From Tranzscheliella williamsii (taxonomy: Eukaryota; Basidiomycota; Ustilaginomycetes; Ustilaginales; Ustilaginaceae): 64,000 nucleotides of DNA. Location: contig JALBYF010000008.1 of NCBI GenBank assembly GCA_023212725.1, positions 1-64,000 on the forward strand, read 5' to 3'. The translations under genes and the position numbers were made by a program. Below, one piece after another: positions 30,366-40,019 of the stretch (position 1 is its first letter; every line of letters starts with the position of its first letter). The notes beneath the pieces were generated by a model. That model was not told the DNA's origin and ran no database searches. It saw nothing but the letters and a program-made list of their open reading frames with translations.

Positions 30366-33300
30366 ATGCCGTACGCCACTGCCTCTCGCGCCGATCCGCG
30401 CGTTGGCGTCCCTCCTCGACAGAGCTCCCTGGCGAGCAGACAACCGCTCCGGCGGCCTTCCGTGTCTGGCGCGCAAGATGTACGCGATGGGCATGGCCGC
30501 CTCACACCTGCGTCCGCGACGTCTACCTTGTCGAAGCGGCAAGCTCGTGCGTACACGTCCGCCCAGTCCTCTCTCCACCACTTCCCGGACATGCCGGTGT
30601 CCGAATTCGGAAGCCTCGCTCCTGCCGCTGACCAAGAAGGTGCGTCTACGGAACGATCGGGATCACTCCTTTTTGCAAGGCGTCAAGGCAAGCGTAAGAC
30701 CAAGGATGGCGAACATGGTTTGCCGTCGAGCAGTACTGCACCCCAGGGCAAGGGCGGCCTATCGAAATTCTTCTCGCGGTCGCTGTTCATTCGACGCCGT
30801 GGCGAAGCAACCAGCGAGGCTGTACCATTTGACTCGAGTTCGAACGAAGCAGCCGCCAGGCGAGTACATCCTGAAGTCAGGACGGCGGCGGGGCAGCGGA
30901 GGAGAACCGAGTCCTTGACCTTGATGCGGCAAAGCAATGGCCCGCCCGACACTGTCGACCGTCCACACTTCTCAACCGTAGACGGCAGAGCGAAAGATGC
31001 GCAGCAACCATCCTGGCCAGCACGTTTTAGTAGTCAGTGGAAAGAAAGAAGCGGTCGGAAGAGGCGCCAGGGATCAAGTGGAAGTCACCTGGCGAGCACA
31101 CTGCCCTCTTGGCTAACTATCGGAAGTCGCCGATCGGGCCAGCGAGAGCTTCACAGCCGAGCCGCTTCAGCAGAAGCGCAGCGCGACCGCCTGCCACGAC
31201 CGATTTTGACAGATGTTCGACCGGGTCTGCCTGGTCCTGACAGGTCCGAGTCTCGCCGTCATGGCTCCGACCTCACCTACCGCAGCCTGATCGAGTGCCT
31301 TGGCCTGACCGGACAGGAAGGGTTGGTCTCCGACCAGCAGCGAGCCTACCGCGAGCGGGATAGCTTCGACGGAAATGGAAAGCGGTCAGCTACAATGGCT
31401 ACCGTTCGCAAGTCAGCCAAATCCAAGCGTCCATTTACGCGAAGCTATTTCACGTCGGAGTCCAACTCAAATTCCATAACGGCAGATCCGGCGAAGCCAA
31501 GGCCTTCGATTTGGCGCGTCTTGTCGGCCACCCGATCGTCGGAGGCAGCCGAGGCCAGATCTCCGCTCAAGCAGATCCCAAAGCGGGAGGAGCAGCAGAG
31601 GCATCCAAGCTTAATTCAGCAGCAGCAGCCTGATCAGCTGCATCGGGCTGCGGACACCAGTCACAGTGCGACTTCCGCTTCTGGCAACATCCGTCCACCG
31701 TTCTTTTTTCCATATCCTCCCCAACCGCATCCGCCCTCGCTGTCGTCTTTGCCACCTCCCGGCACTCCTCCTAGCAGCACATCGGCATTCGGCACCGTGA
31801 CTACTGCGGCACTGGATTCCATACTCTCAGAACCGTCTGCATCCAACACGGTCAGGCAGAGAAAACATCTTCACCACCGCCGTCCCTGCTTTGTCGCAGG
31901 TCAGCCTGCTCCTGCCTTCTCATCCGCTTCCACAACAGCAACAACCGTTCCAGACTACACAAACACCTCCCTCTCTGCCTCCCATGCCTCGAGTCTAAGG
32001 GAGTTCGATTGTCCAGCCCTGCTTAGCTCCCCCGGTTGCGCACCTCCTGGATGCCAACTTCCGCGCGCCTCCTCAGCTTTCCATCCCCCGCCTGATATAC
32101 TCTCCTCAACCCTTGGATGGCCGACCGGCCCGTATTGTTACCCTCTCCACCCAGTAGATTCGCCGTCTTTTGAATACCCTTCGGCTAGCTCTCCTCGCCT
32201 CCCCCAGCCCCATCCGTACGGAGTTTGGCTTAACAATACGGAGGGCCCAACCAGTCTGCCGCCTCCCCCTCGCCGATCTGCATCCGCTTCTTTTTCTCGC
32301 CAAAGCCGCCAGGCTCAGGTTGAGCCCAGGGCGCACACTAGAAACGCACACTCTCTGGGATCGCTCTCCGATATCATCTCCAAAGTGCCGTCCAAGCTCT
32401 CGAACAGCACTGGACGTTCCTCGCTCGGTTACGCCGACGTGCGAACGACCGGTTTTCCCTTCATCATGCCCGAGAGTGGCTCCGATGTATCTCACACGCC
32501 GGCCTCAGAGCTCGCCTCCCTGTACATGACGAGGACCAGGTCCGAGCGTGAATCGCTTCCTATGGACCGATCCACCTCGGCTCAGATGTCCGGTTACCGC
32601 GGCATCGAGAGACAAGACGCCGGTCCAGCGAACGCCAGAGAGACGTCAGTCACAACGTCGACCATAACCCGCAAGGGCGGCGAGCAACTAGGACAGTATC
32701 TGCGCGAACACTTTTCTCCGGCTACGCTCGCACAGGACGCCTCTCCTGCTGCCTCAGACGGCGTGGCAATGAGAAGCGAATCGGAGGACGCCAACAGTCG
32801 TAGGGATCCCCATCTTTTGTCTGCAAACAGCCACAGAAACTCCGGTATCCCTCTTTCCAATGAATCGGCCAATGAGAGCCTGGGCACCGCCAGCTCCCCC
32901 ATCATGAAGATCAAGACGCCCGAAGCAAGCTCATCCTCGCTCCGAGAATTCCCCGCCGATGATAGCACGGAGGACCGCGCTAACGCGGCGGAGGCTGCCC
33001 GGCTTAGGCAAAGGACCGACTCGCGTCCGACGCTCTCGCCGAGCAACACCTCGAGGGCCATTTCCACTCCTTCTCACATTCCTCTGCCAACAGTTCTCCA
33101 AGATCATCGTCCTTCCGTCAGAAGGGCGCAGGGACAGAGAGCCGAAAGCGAGCTCCTTCCTACTCGGAATGGTCCTAGCGCTTTCGCCTTTCCCTCTCGC
33201 TCTAGCGCCCAATTTAGCAGCATGTCGGCACAGGAGCGAGCCGATGTACTGCAAGGACGGTCGTACCAGCCCAAATCTGGCGGCTCTTTCATCAGACGTA

Positions 33301-36300
33301 TGATCCGTCGGGCCAGCCTCAAAGGCAAGCCACAGTCGTTTGGCAGCGCAACCGCTTGGGCCCCGTCTTCACGATCCTCGAAAAGTTATCCCGCCGATCT
33401 GGAGTTTGAAGAAGCATCGGAGGTTGCCACTACCCCAAGCAACGACACTCTACCCTCCAGTGCTTCCCTCAGGGGCCTCAGGCGACGCATAAGCCTCACT
33501 CGACGGCGCAGTAAATCCAAGGATGTAGGGTCGCAGAGATCATCTAGGACTACGTCTATCTTTTCGCCATTCCGTGCTCGTGAGCCCCCAAACTCTTCGA
33601 CCAAGCCGCGAGCAAAAGAAGATGACTCTTTTGGGCACCTCGGCTCTCTTCCCGACGACGACAGATATGCTTCGACACGCGACGGAATGCCGGCACATAC
33701 CAGGGGTCTGCCGACGGATCAGTTGTTGAAGCGGTCGGCTCCGTCCACTGAGGAGTCTGGCAGGTTGAGGAGTACAGGCCATGCTTCTCTTCAGACCTAT
33801 GACAGTCGGCGATCCAGCACTGGAAGTGCAGAGCTATTGCAAACTCCGCAGCAACAAAACGTGGGATTGGACGCTGACGAGGAAGAAGGACAGCGAACAC
33901 GTTCGTCGCCTCTCACAGACCAGACTGACAGTAGCGCTGGGATGGGTCTCGCGTTGTCCGGTCGAAACCAGTTTGATTTCCAAGACTCCTTGGGACTCAA
34001 CGAGCTGTCCGCTTCGGGGCGGCAGCGGTCGCAGCCGGCAGGCACAGAAGCTGCCCTTTCAGGTCGCAGCCAGTATTCGTCCAGCTCAGCGGTCTCTTCA
34101 GCCAGCCACAAGCAAAATCGGCCGCAAGTTAACATCCCCCGTATGTGGCAGGGGCTTGAACCCATTGAGAGTTCTGGCAGCCTCCACACTCTGTATTCGG
34201 AGCATGGGGATCACGACGATGACAGCGGCGACGACCTTCCCAACGACGCTGTACCAGCGTCGAGATTCGGCACTGCCACTACTTCTAGCTCGTTCAAGAC
34301 GGCAGCCAGCAGCCTTGATTCGCCCAAACCGGCGTCGACGCGACGGCAGCTCCCTGGCTCCAAGGGATCCAAGCTCAGCCTTGGCATCATGGACACACCC
34401 TTGAACCGGCATTTCGACCAGGGCTCGAGACAGCACTCCCCTTTGGCGGACCTTATTACGAATCTTGAACGCAGGCTGAGCATTCCCAGTACTACAGGTA
34501 CTGCCGGTTCGGCAATCTATCAGGACGTCGCAGCCTCCCCGAGCAGCGAGTATCTGCATTTGCGTTTCGAAGAAAGCCGACCTGCTATTGCCGCTGGCCC
34601 TTCTCCGTCTCCACCGCCCTCCATCGTTAAAGCTGATAGCGCTTCCTTTATGGCCTCCAACAAGAGGGCGTCGAGGTCCTTTGGTTCCCATATTGCTCTT
34701 ATCGAGACGCTGGATGGCTCACCTCGGTCTTCTTGGGTCGAAAATGCTCGAGACATTCAGGATGACAACGATGAAGACCTACGACAGAACCGCCGCGACA
34801 CTTTCGGCGGACATTCGCATGCGCATCAACGCAGCTCCTCGACTGGTGTGCGAGATACAAATATTCAATCTGAGTCCGCCGTTGACGCTGACGCGGAGGC
34901 GGAAGAATTGGTTCTGCCAGAGGTTAAGGTATCCACCATCGAGAGCCACTTGGCCGCTGTGGAGGCAGCTCTACAAGACAACCGACAGGAGGGAAGCTTT
35001 GACCCCACATCGCTGCGTCAGCGAATGTCCAATTTCCCCTTTACCCAAGGGAACCTGTCGATGGGAAGCCTGCTCTCACGCGATGATAACCTCGATCTGT
35101 CGCAGCAGCAACGCGATGACACTGCAGGCGATGCGTCCATGCCTGGAGCCTGGGGGCCTGACAGCTCCGAATTTATCCTCAACGATGATTCCCGCCGCAT
35201 CACGCTAGCGCCAGAATCCTACGAAGCTTTGGCCGACGCTGTCCGGAGCGTGCGCAAGGCGATCAGCTCCTCGCAACTGGCAGATACCGCAGACGCACAT
35301 AAGGCGGAACCACGTAAATCTGGCGATACCCTCGGCATGGATAGCTTTGCGTCTGACGGCCAAGACAACGATCACGAGGTGCGCCTGGCGGAAGCGTCTA
35401 TGCTGTCTGAGGTGACCCCGGCTCGCGCCGCTACAAGGCGGCAAGAAGGCATGCGGGATGTAGAAGAGGCATACGGACGCATGCTTGCCTTGGTTCAGTC
35501 CTCCGCCATCGGTGTCACTCCCTCGCCTCAGATGCGTGCTGAGGAGAGCCGAATTGGTGCGGGCCCCCCGCGCCCACCCTTGAAGAATGACCTGTTGAGC
35601 TCCAGTGCCCGTCAGTCATTCCTCAGCTCTCCGCTTGCTAAAGCCTCTACGAAGATGGACGAGCCGCTGTCACAAGCCCGACAGACTAAACGCAACACAG
35701 TCGATGGCTTTCCCGGCGGTCAGATCACCAAACCGCGGTCGCGGTCGCGTGGCCATTCGTTGGGCGAGACACGTGCGTCCACATCGCTATCTGGCCTGAT
35801 GGGCATGGCATTGGACGTCAACGCCCAACTGTTGCGGCAGGGAAGCCTGTCTTCGGAGTCTTCCACCCTTGAAGCCTTGAAGTCCGACTTGAACGAGTAC
35901 CAAACTTACAGAAAACGGCGGTTGTCCGATGCCAAGTCGAACCTTAGCCGGCACTCCCAGTCGGGTAGCCGTGATCACGTATCATCATCCTACCTCGAGC
36001 ATGAAGGGTTCAGGAAGCGATTCAGTAGCGATAACACGACCGTCGGTCGTACTAGCTCTGGCGGCGGACACACTTCGCCTTCCGCAACGGCCAAGACGCT
36101 GGGTACACCTCGCTCATTCGCCACCTCCTTGTCGCAGCAACCGCTCGCCAATATTCTGCGTCGCCATGACCTGGAGAAAGAGAGCCTGCTAGACAGCCTG
36201 GAGAGGACGCGAGCCGAAATGGCCGAGCTTCAGTCTCGGCATCGCGGCTTGACCTCCGACCTGCATGCCGAGGTGACCAGGGTGTTGGAGCTGGAACGCG

Positions 36301-37544
36301 AGCTGGAACGACGCGATGCGCGCGAAGTGACCCTGATCGGCCAGATCCAGGACCTGGAAAATGAAGTGCTGGAACTACGCTTACTAGATCGCCAGTTGAA
36401 TGACACCGCCGACCGGACTATGGATTCAGAAGACGGCGAAGGCTCGATCATGGACATCGAGCTGCCTTCCACATACTCGCCCGCGAGCAGTCGCGTGGAA
36501 AAACAGAGCCTGGGTAGCCTAAGCTCCAGTGCCGCCTACCGTTTCGCGGGTTCGATGGGATCGGCAACGAAGCCCACACACAGGAGCGTGCGTTCGGAGG
36601 CGTTTCTGTCTCCCTTCATGGGCCGCAGCCTTGACGCCAACGGCGCAACGATCCCGGCGAGCAAGAGCGATTCACTGCGCACTCGGCCTGTCTCGCTCGT
36701 CAACGGTCCTGGTGGGCTGACACGCGAAGACAGGCAGTCAGAGCTCTCTAGCCAGGCGTCTCAGGCGTCTCCGCTTCCAACACCCCGCAGCAGCAGCTTG
36801 CTTAGAGAACCGAAAGCGTCTACCAAGGCATCCGGACTACCGCAATCTTCGCCGACAATGCTCGGACTGAGCCTAGCGAACGAAGAGGCAGACTGGAACC
36901 TCGCTGATGAGCAGCCGCCCGACATGCCAGAGCTTGGCGACGAGCATGAGGCCGACTCTAGTCTGACACGCCCCGAGGAAGGCTCCCGCCGCCAGATGCC
37001 TCACTCTCAGCGGCACGACGGCCTGGATGATGGCAACAGGAGCGGGGAAAAGTCCGAAAGCATGCTTTCCGACGGGACCTTTGGGAGCCAACGCGCGGGG
37101 GCTTCTGTGAGCGCTACACCACAGCGGCAGCCTGTCTCTGCCTCCGCCGCCAGCGCTGCTAGCAGAGGGAGCCGGAAATCCGGTCTTCCACGCCCCTCCT
37201 CTGCCGCTAGCAGGCTGACATTCCCTGCCGGTGCTGCGTCGGGCAGTGCCTCTGAGACTGCGTCGGTGCGCAGCGTCTCGTCTCGCCTGCCGCGTCTCGG
37301 GCTCAAGCCGAGCCAGCGCTACCACTCGGACGCGCCACGCAGCGTCTCGGGCGCGACGGACAAGTCGACCGCCTCACACTCGTCCGCATACAGCGGCACC
37401 TCGTCCGCAGCGCCTCCCTCGCTCGGCTCGCTTCCCAGCGGGAACAACACGATGGAAGACGAGATCCAGGCCGAGCTCGCCCGGCTCGGCAACCCGCAGC
37501 CGTACCTGCGCTACTACTCGCCGCCGCGCAGCAAGCTGATTTAA
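30366..37544 (+). CDS. Giant Ser-rich protein with one coiled coil, unknown function
   Basis: A single frame of 2392 codons from the first ATG (MPYATASRADPR), without introns. I do not recognise a family. Most of it is Ser, Arg, Pro and Asp-rich and predicted disordered. It holds many basic-Ser clusters of the kind phosphorylated by AGC or CDK kinases (RRRSKS, RSRSRGHS, KSKRPF). One ordered part is a coiled coil at about 1930-2015 (EKESLLDSLERTRAEMAELQ and RVLELERELERRDAREVTL). A short helical end, EDEIQAELARLG, precedes the tail PYLRYYSPPRSKLI. The design suggests a scaffold at the cortex or cytoskeleton (inference). Shadow frames on both strands are discounted. Confidence 0.8.
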   Translation: MPYATASRADPRVGVPPRQSSLASRQPLRRPSVSGAQDVRDGHGRLTPASATSTLSKRQARAYTSAQSSLHHFPDMPVSEFGSLAPAADQEGASTERSGSLLFARRQGKRKTKDGEHGLPSSSTAPQGKGGLSKFFSRSLFIRRRGEATSEAVPFDSSSNEAAARRVHPEVRTAAGQRRRTESLTLMRQSNGPPDTVDRPHFSTVDGRAKDAQQPSWPARFSSQWKERSGRKRRQGSSGSHLASTLPSWLTIGSRRSGQRELHSRAASAEAQRDRLPRPILTDVRPGLPGPDRSESRRHGSDLTYRSLIECLGLTGQEGLVSDQQRAYRERDSFDGNGKRSATMATVRKSAKSKRPFTRSYFTSESNSNSITADPAKPRPSIWRVLSATRSSEAAEARSPLKQIPKREEQQRHPSLIQQQQPDQLHRAADTSHSATSASGNIRPPFFFPYPPQPHPPSLSSLPPPGTPPSSTSAFGTVTTAALDSILSEPSASNTVRQRKHLHHRRPCFVAGQPAPAFSSASTTATTVPDYTNTSLSASHASSLREFDCPALLSSPGCAPPGCQLPRASSAFHPPPDILSSTLGWPTGPYCYPLHPVDSPSFEYPSASSPRLPQPHPYGVWLNNTEGPTSLPPPPRRSASASFSRQSRQAQVEPRAHTRNAHSLGSLSDIISKVPSKLSNSTGRSSLGYADVRTTGFPFIMPESGSDVSHTPASELASLYMTRTRSERESLPMDRSTSAQMSGYRGIERQDAGPANARETSVTTSTITRKGGEQLGQYLREHFSPATLAQDASPAASDGVAMRSESEDANSRRDPHLLSANSHRNSGIPLSNESANESLGTASSPIMKIKTPEASSSSLREFPADDSTEDRANAAEAARLRQRTDSRPTLSPSNTSRAISTPSHIPLPTVLQDHRPSVRRAQGQRAESELLPTRNGPSAFAFPSRSSAQFSSMSAQERADVLQGRSYQPKSGGSFIRRMIRRASLKGKPQSFGSATAWAPSSRSSKSYPADLEFEEASEVATTPSNDTLPSSASLRGLRRRISLTRRRSKSKDVGSQRSSRTTSIFSPFRAREPPNSSTKPRAKEDDSFGHLGSLPDDDRYASTRDGMPAHTRGLPTDQLLKRSAPSTEESGRLRSTGHASLQTYDSRRSSTGSAELLQTPQQQNVGLDADEEEGQRTRSSPLTDQTDSSAGMGLALSGRNQFDFQDSLGLNELSASGRQRSQPAGTEAALSGRSQYSSSSAVSSASHKQNRPQVNIPRMWQGLEPIESSGSLHTLYSEHGDHDDDSGDDLPNDAVPASRFGTATTSSSFKTAASSLDSPKPASTRRQLPGSKGSKLSLGIMDTPLNRHFDQGSRQHSPLADLITNLERRLSIPSTTGTAGSAIYQDVAASPSSEYLHLRFEESRPAIAAGPSPSPPPSIVKADSASFMASNKRASRSFGSHIALIETLDGSPRSSWVENARDIQDDNDEDLRQNRRDTFGGHSHAHQRSSSTGVRDTNIQSESAVDADAEAEELVLPEVKVSTIESHLAAVEAALQDNRQEGSFDPTSLRQRMSNFPFTQGNLSMGSLLSRDDNLDLSQQQRDDTAGDASMPGAWGPDSSEFILNDDSRRITLAPESYEALADAVRSVRKAISSSQLADTADAHKAEPRKSGDTLGMDSFASDGQDNDHEVRLAEASMLSEVTPARAATRRQEGMRDVEEAYGRMLALVQSSAIGVTPSPQMRAEESRIGAGPPRPPLKNDLLSSSARQSFLSSPLAKASTKMDEPLSQARQTKRNTVDGFPGGQITKPRSRSRGHSLGETRASTSLSGLMGMALDVNAQLLRQGSLSSESSTLEALKSDLNEYQTYRKRRLSDAKSNLSRHSQSGSRDHVSSSYLEHEGFRKRFSSDNTTVGRTSSGGGHTSPSATAKTLGTPRSFATSLSQQPLANILRRHDLEKESLLDSLERTRAEMAELQSRHRGLTSDLHAEVTRVLELERELERRDAREVTLIGQIQDLENEVLELRLLDRQLNDTADRTMDSEDGEGSIMDIELPSTYSPASSRVEKQSLGSLSSSAAYRFAGSMGSATKPTHRSVRSEAFLSPFMGRSLDANGATIPASKSDSLRTRPVSLVNGPGGLTREDRQSELSSQASQASPLPTPRSSSLLREPKASTKASGLPQSSPTMLGLSLANEEADWNLADEQPPDMPELGDEHEADSSLTRPEEGSRRQMPHSQRHDGLDDGNRSGEKSESMLSDGTFGSQRAGASVSATPQRQPVSASAASAASRGSRKSGLPRPSSAASRLTFPAGAASGSASETASVRSVSSRLPRLGLKPSQRYHSDAPRSVSGATDKSTASHSSAYSGTSSAAPPSLGSLPSGNNTMEDEIQAELARLGNPQPYLRYYSPPRSKLI

Positions 37545-37800
37545 CTGGCTCTCTACGGCCACGATGCATTAATGTACATGATCACGACGCTAATTTACAT
37601 TGTACGCCTTGCCAGTCTTGCGTGTCGCGTGTGGTCGCGCGTGGTCGGCCTTGCGGTTGTGTCTGGGAGCGGCGTCTTTCGTGCAGTGGCGAGGGCGCTA
37701 TCGGTGGTTTCGAGGGGCAATCCTTAGCGATAGCGGTAGCGGGCGGCCGGGAGGCGCGGAATCGACGGGGGGGCCGTGGTACCGGTGGGAAGCGTGGGTT

Positions 37801-38037
37801 TTAACCCTTGACGCGCTTGCGGGCGCCGTTGAGGTGGCGACGCGCGAGGGAGCGGGCGCCGCGGAGGCCGTTGGAGAGGTCGATCTGGTGTGCGATGCGC
37901 GCTTCGCTGGCGAGGCGCTGGAGGTAGATGAGGAACGCGAGCAGCACGTACAGGTCGGCGGTCTTCGAGAGGCGCGTGCCCGGCGCGAGATGCGCGCGCA
38001 CCAGCTTCTTCACCAGCGTCCGCGCAGGCAGCTTCAT
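37801..38037 (-). CDS. Small histone-fold protein, CENP-W/Wip1 candidate
   Basis: A 78-residue product (ATG at 38037; an in-frame ATG at 38199 would add 54 residues). The segment RTLVKKLVRAHLAPGTRLSK, then TADLYVLLAFLIYLQRLASE, then LARRHLNGARKRVKG copies the layout of CENP-W: basic amino helix, LEKSGDLLVHL-type long helix ending RLAEE, and a basic carboxyl helix ending KSRG. CENP-W pairs with CENP-T in the inner kinetochore. Size (human 88) and charge agree. The match is by pattern only, with no database check, and other small histone-fold proteins (CENP-X, TAF) are possible. It is convergent with the giant gene, 256 bp away. Confidence 0.45.
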   Translation of the reverse strand: MKLPARTLVKKLVRAHLAPGTRLSKTADLYVLLAFLIYLQRLASEARIAHQIDLSNGLRGARSLARRHLNGARKRVKG

Positions 38038-38330
38038 CGCAACCCGTAGCAAGCGCACAATCCTCGACGCGTGATGGTGGCCAAGAGCCAAACCGCGGCG
38101 GAGGGTCGGCGCCCTAACACCACCCCGCACCCACGCGCCCCCGCACGTGATCCGTGGCGGAACTTCCCATGTGGAGAAGTCACCCTGACTTTTGGCCATG
38201 GCGGGCCCCACATGCCATCCCACCGACCACCTGCAGTCGACATCCCCCTCTTCGACAGACTGCCCCGTCGCCAGCGAGTAGACATATTATAGCTTCTCCG
38301 CTCTATCTCCTTCCTCACAAGGCATAGGGA

Positions 38331-40019
38331 ATGGCGTCGGCACTGGCGGGCCCGCCGAGCCCTGGCGGCGACTCGAAGGCCGCCGCCACGCCGTCCGTGA
38401 TACTGGATCGCCAGGCTGCGACAGGGATCGAGAGCAACATCATCCTGTGAGTGCCAACCATGCTATGCGTTCGCGGTGGGCCACGGAGCTGATCGTTCAA
38501 GCCGCATTTGACTCTCGGGTTGCTGCACAGCCATCCACTGCCGATCCTCAATATTTCGGAGCACCTCGTGCGGACGCGCTTGCAAAGCGAGGGTGCAGAG
38601 TCCAGAGGTGAGGCCGCCATGGCAACGGAGGCAGTTATGAGCCTAGACTGACGATTGAATCTGCTGGTGCAGTATACGGCGTTCTGCTTGGCACGCAACG
38701 GGGCAGGGAGATCGAAATACAGAACACATTCGAGATGCTGCTAGATCCACCGGCAGCGGATGCATCGTCTCCCGCAGTCCGTGACACGTTTCTCAAATCA
38801 CGCCAAGCACAGTACAAACAGGTTTTCCCGACGCTGGATCTGCTGGGCTGGTATACGGTCGGTGCGGAACCGACGGCAGAGGAGATGGAGGTGCACAAGC
38901 AGCTGTTGGCCTACCACGATACGCCGCTGCTCGTCCAGCTGCACCCAACCGCCTCTTCGTTCGAGCAGGCCGACCGGGATGGCGAGCTGCCAATCAAGGT
39001 GTACGAGTCTGTGGTGGAGCTCGTCCACGGCGAACCGACCAACTTCTTTGTACTGGCTGGGTACAAGATCGAGACGGGAGAGGCCGAGCGCATTGCCGTC
39101 GACCATACCAGCAAGGCCGGCGCAGAATCGGGGGCGAGCAACGAAAGCATCAGTAAGTTTTCCCGTACTATTCGAGGCAGAAGGGCGGAGGTGCAATATC
39201 TCTGGCACTTCGCTACGACTGTCAACGTTGTTTGCTTTTGATTTGTCCTCGCTTCTTGCTAACGCCCATCGCAGCGCTGGCCGGTATACAGACGCAAGAG
39301 AACGCGATCAGCAAACTGCACGATCGCGTGACGCAGGTACTTGACTACCTGCGCGGAGTGATCGATGGCAAAGCGGCGTGGGACCACGAGGCGATCAGGC
39401 AGATTCAGACGGTCGCCGCCAACCTGCCGCAGAGCGTGCTGCCAGAGCTCAAGGAGGAACTGCTGCGGGTAAGTCTGTCCACCGTGTCACGCCTCCATCG
39501 GCCTGGGACGTGCTGTGTCGTAGCCCAAGCCCTCTCGCACAGCCTCGCGCCCGCGGTCCAGAGCGGCGTAGGATGTGTGCACTCCGGCACCGGGACCACG
39601 GATCACTCCTGCGCCGGCTTGCTGCTTTGGAGCTTGGCACTTTCGGTTCGACAGCGGCTGACGAATGTTCTGCTCCTCTTCGCTATGGTCGGCGCCGATG
39701 TACAGGAGTATAACGACGTACTGCTGACCAACTATCTCTCGGTGCTGACCGAGAGCGTGCATGCCATGAACGAGGTGAGTGAATGCGACCGCAGCATAAA
39801 AGCGGCGCCCTCTCCTCTCACACCCTGTTGTTGCCCTATCTTCCGTCCGGACCGGTTGCCTGGGCCACCTTGCCGCGTCTCACCAACGCAACACGTGTGG
39901 ACGATCAGCTCACCGACAAGTTCGAACTGGTGCAGACGGGTCCGAAGGAGGAAGGCGTGCACACCACCCACCACGGCAGTGCTGAACGCGAGCCGACGCG
40001 CCAGTCACAGTATGTGTAG
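38331..40019 (+). CDS. CSN6: COP9 signalosome subunit 6 (MPN domain)
   Basis: CSN6 is the MPN partner of the CSN5 deneddylase in the COP9 signalosome, which removes NEDD8 from cullins. Six exons fit: 38331-38446, 38531-38607, 38673-39152, 39275-39468, 39706-39774 and 39909-40019. All introns are GT-AG, giving 348 residues. Blocks follow CSN6: HPLPILNISEHLVRTR, YGVLLGTQRGREIEIQNTFE, FKQ-like YKQVFPTLDLLGWYTVG, IKVYESVVELVHGE, and the helices IQTQENAISKLHDRVTQVL, EYNDVLLTNYLSVLTESV and LTDKFELV. The metal-binding JAMM motif is absent, as expected for CSN6. The tail is short and lacks the usual GRRMRGLFF-like end. The last acceptor (before 39909) is inferred by frame and homology. Confidence 0.88.

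Noticed and set aside
30166..30918. 250-codon frame with its own ATG overlapping the giant gene
   Set aside because: It lies in a different frame, with Arg/Pro-rich shadow composition. It could at most supply a short spliced first exon, for which I see no evidence.
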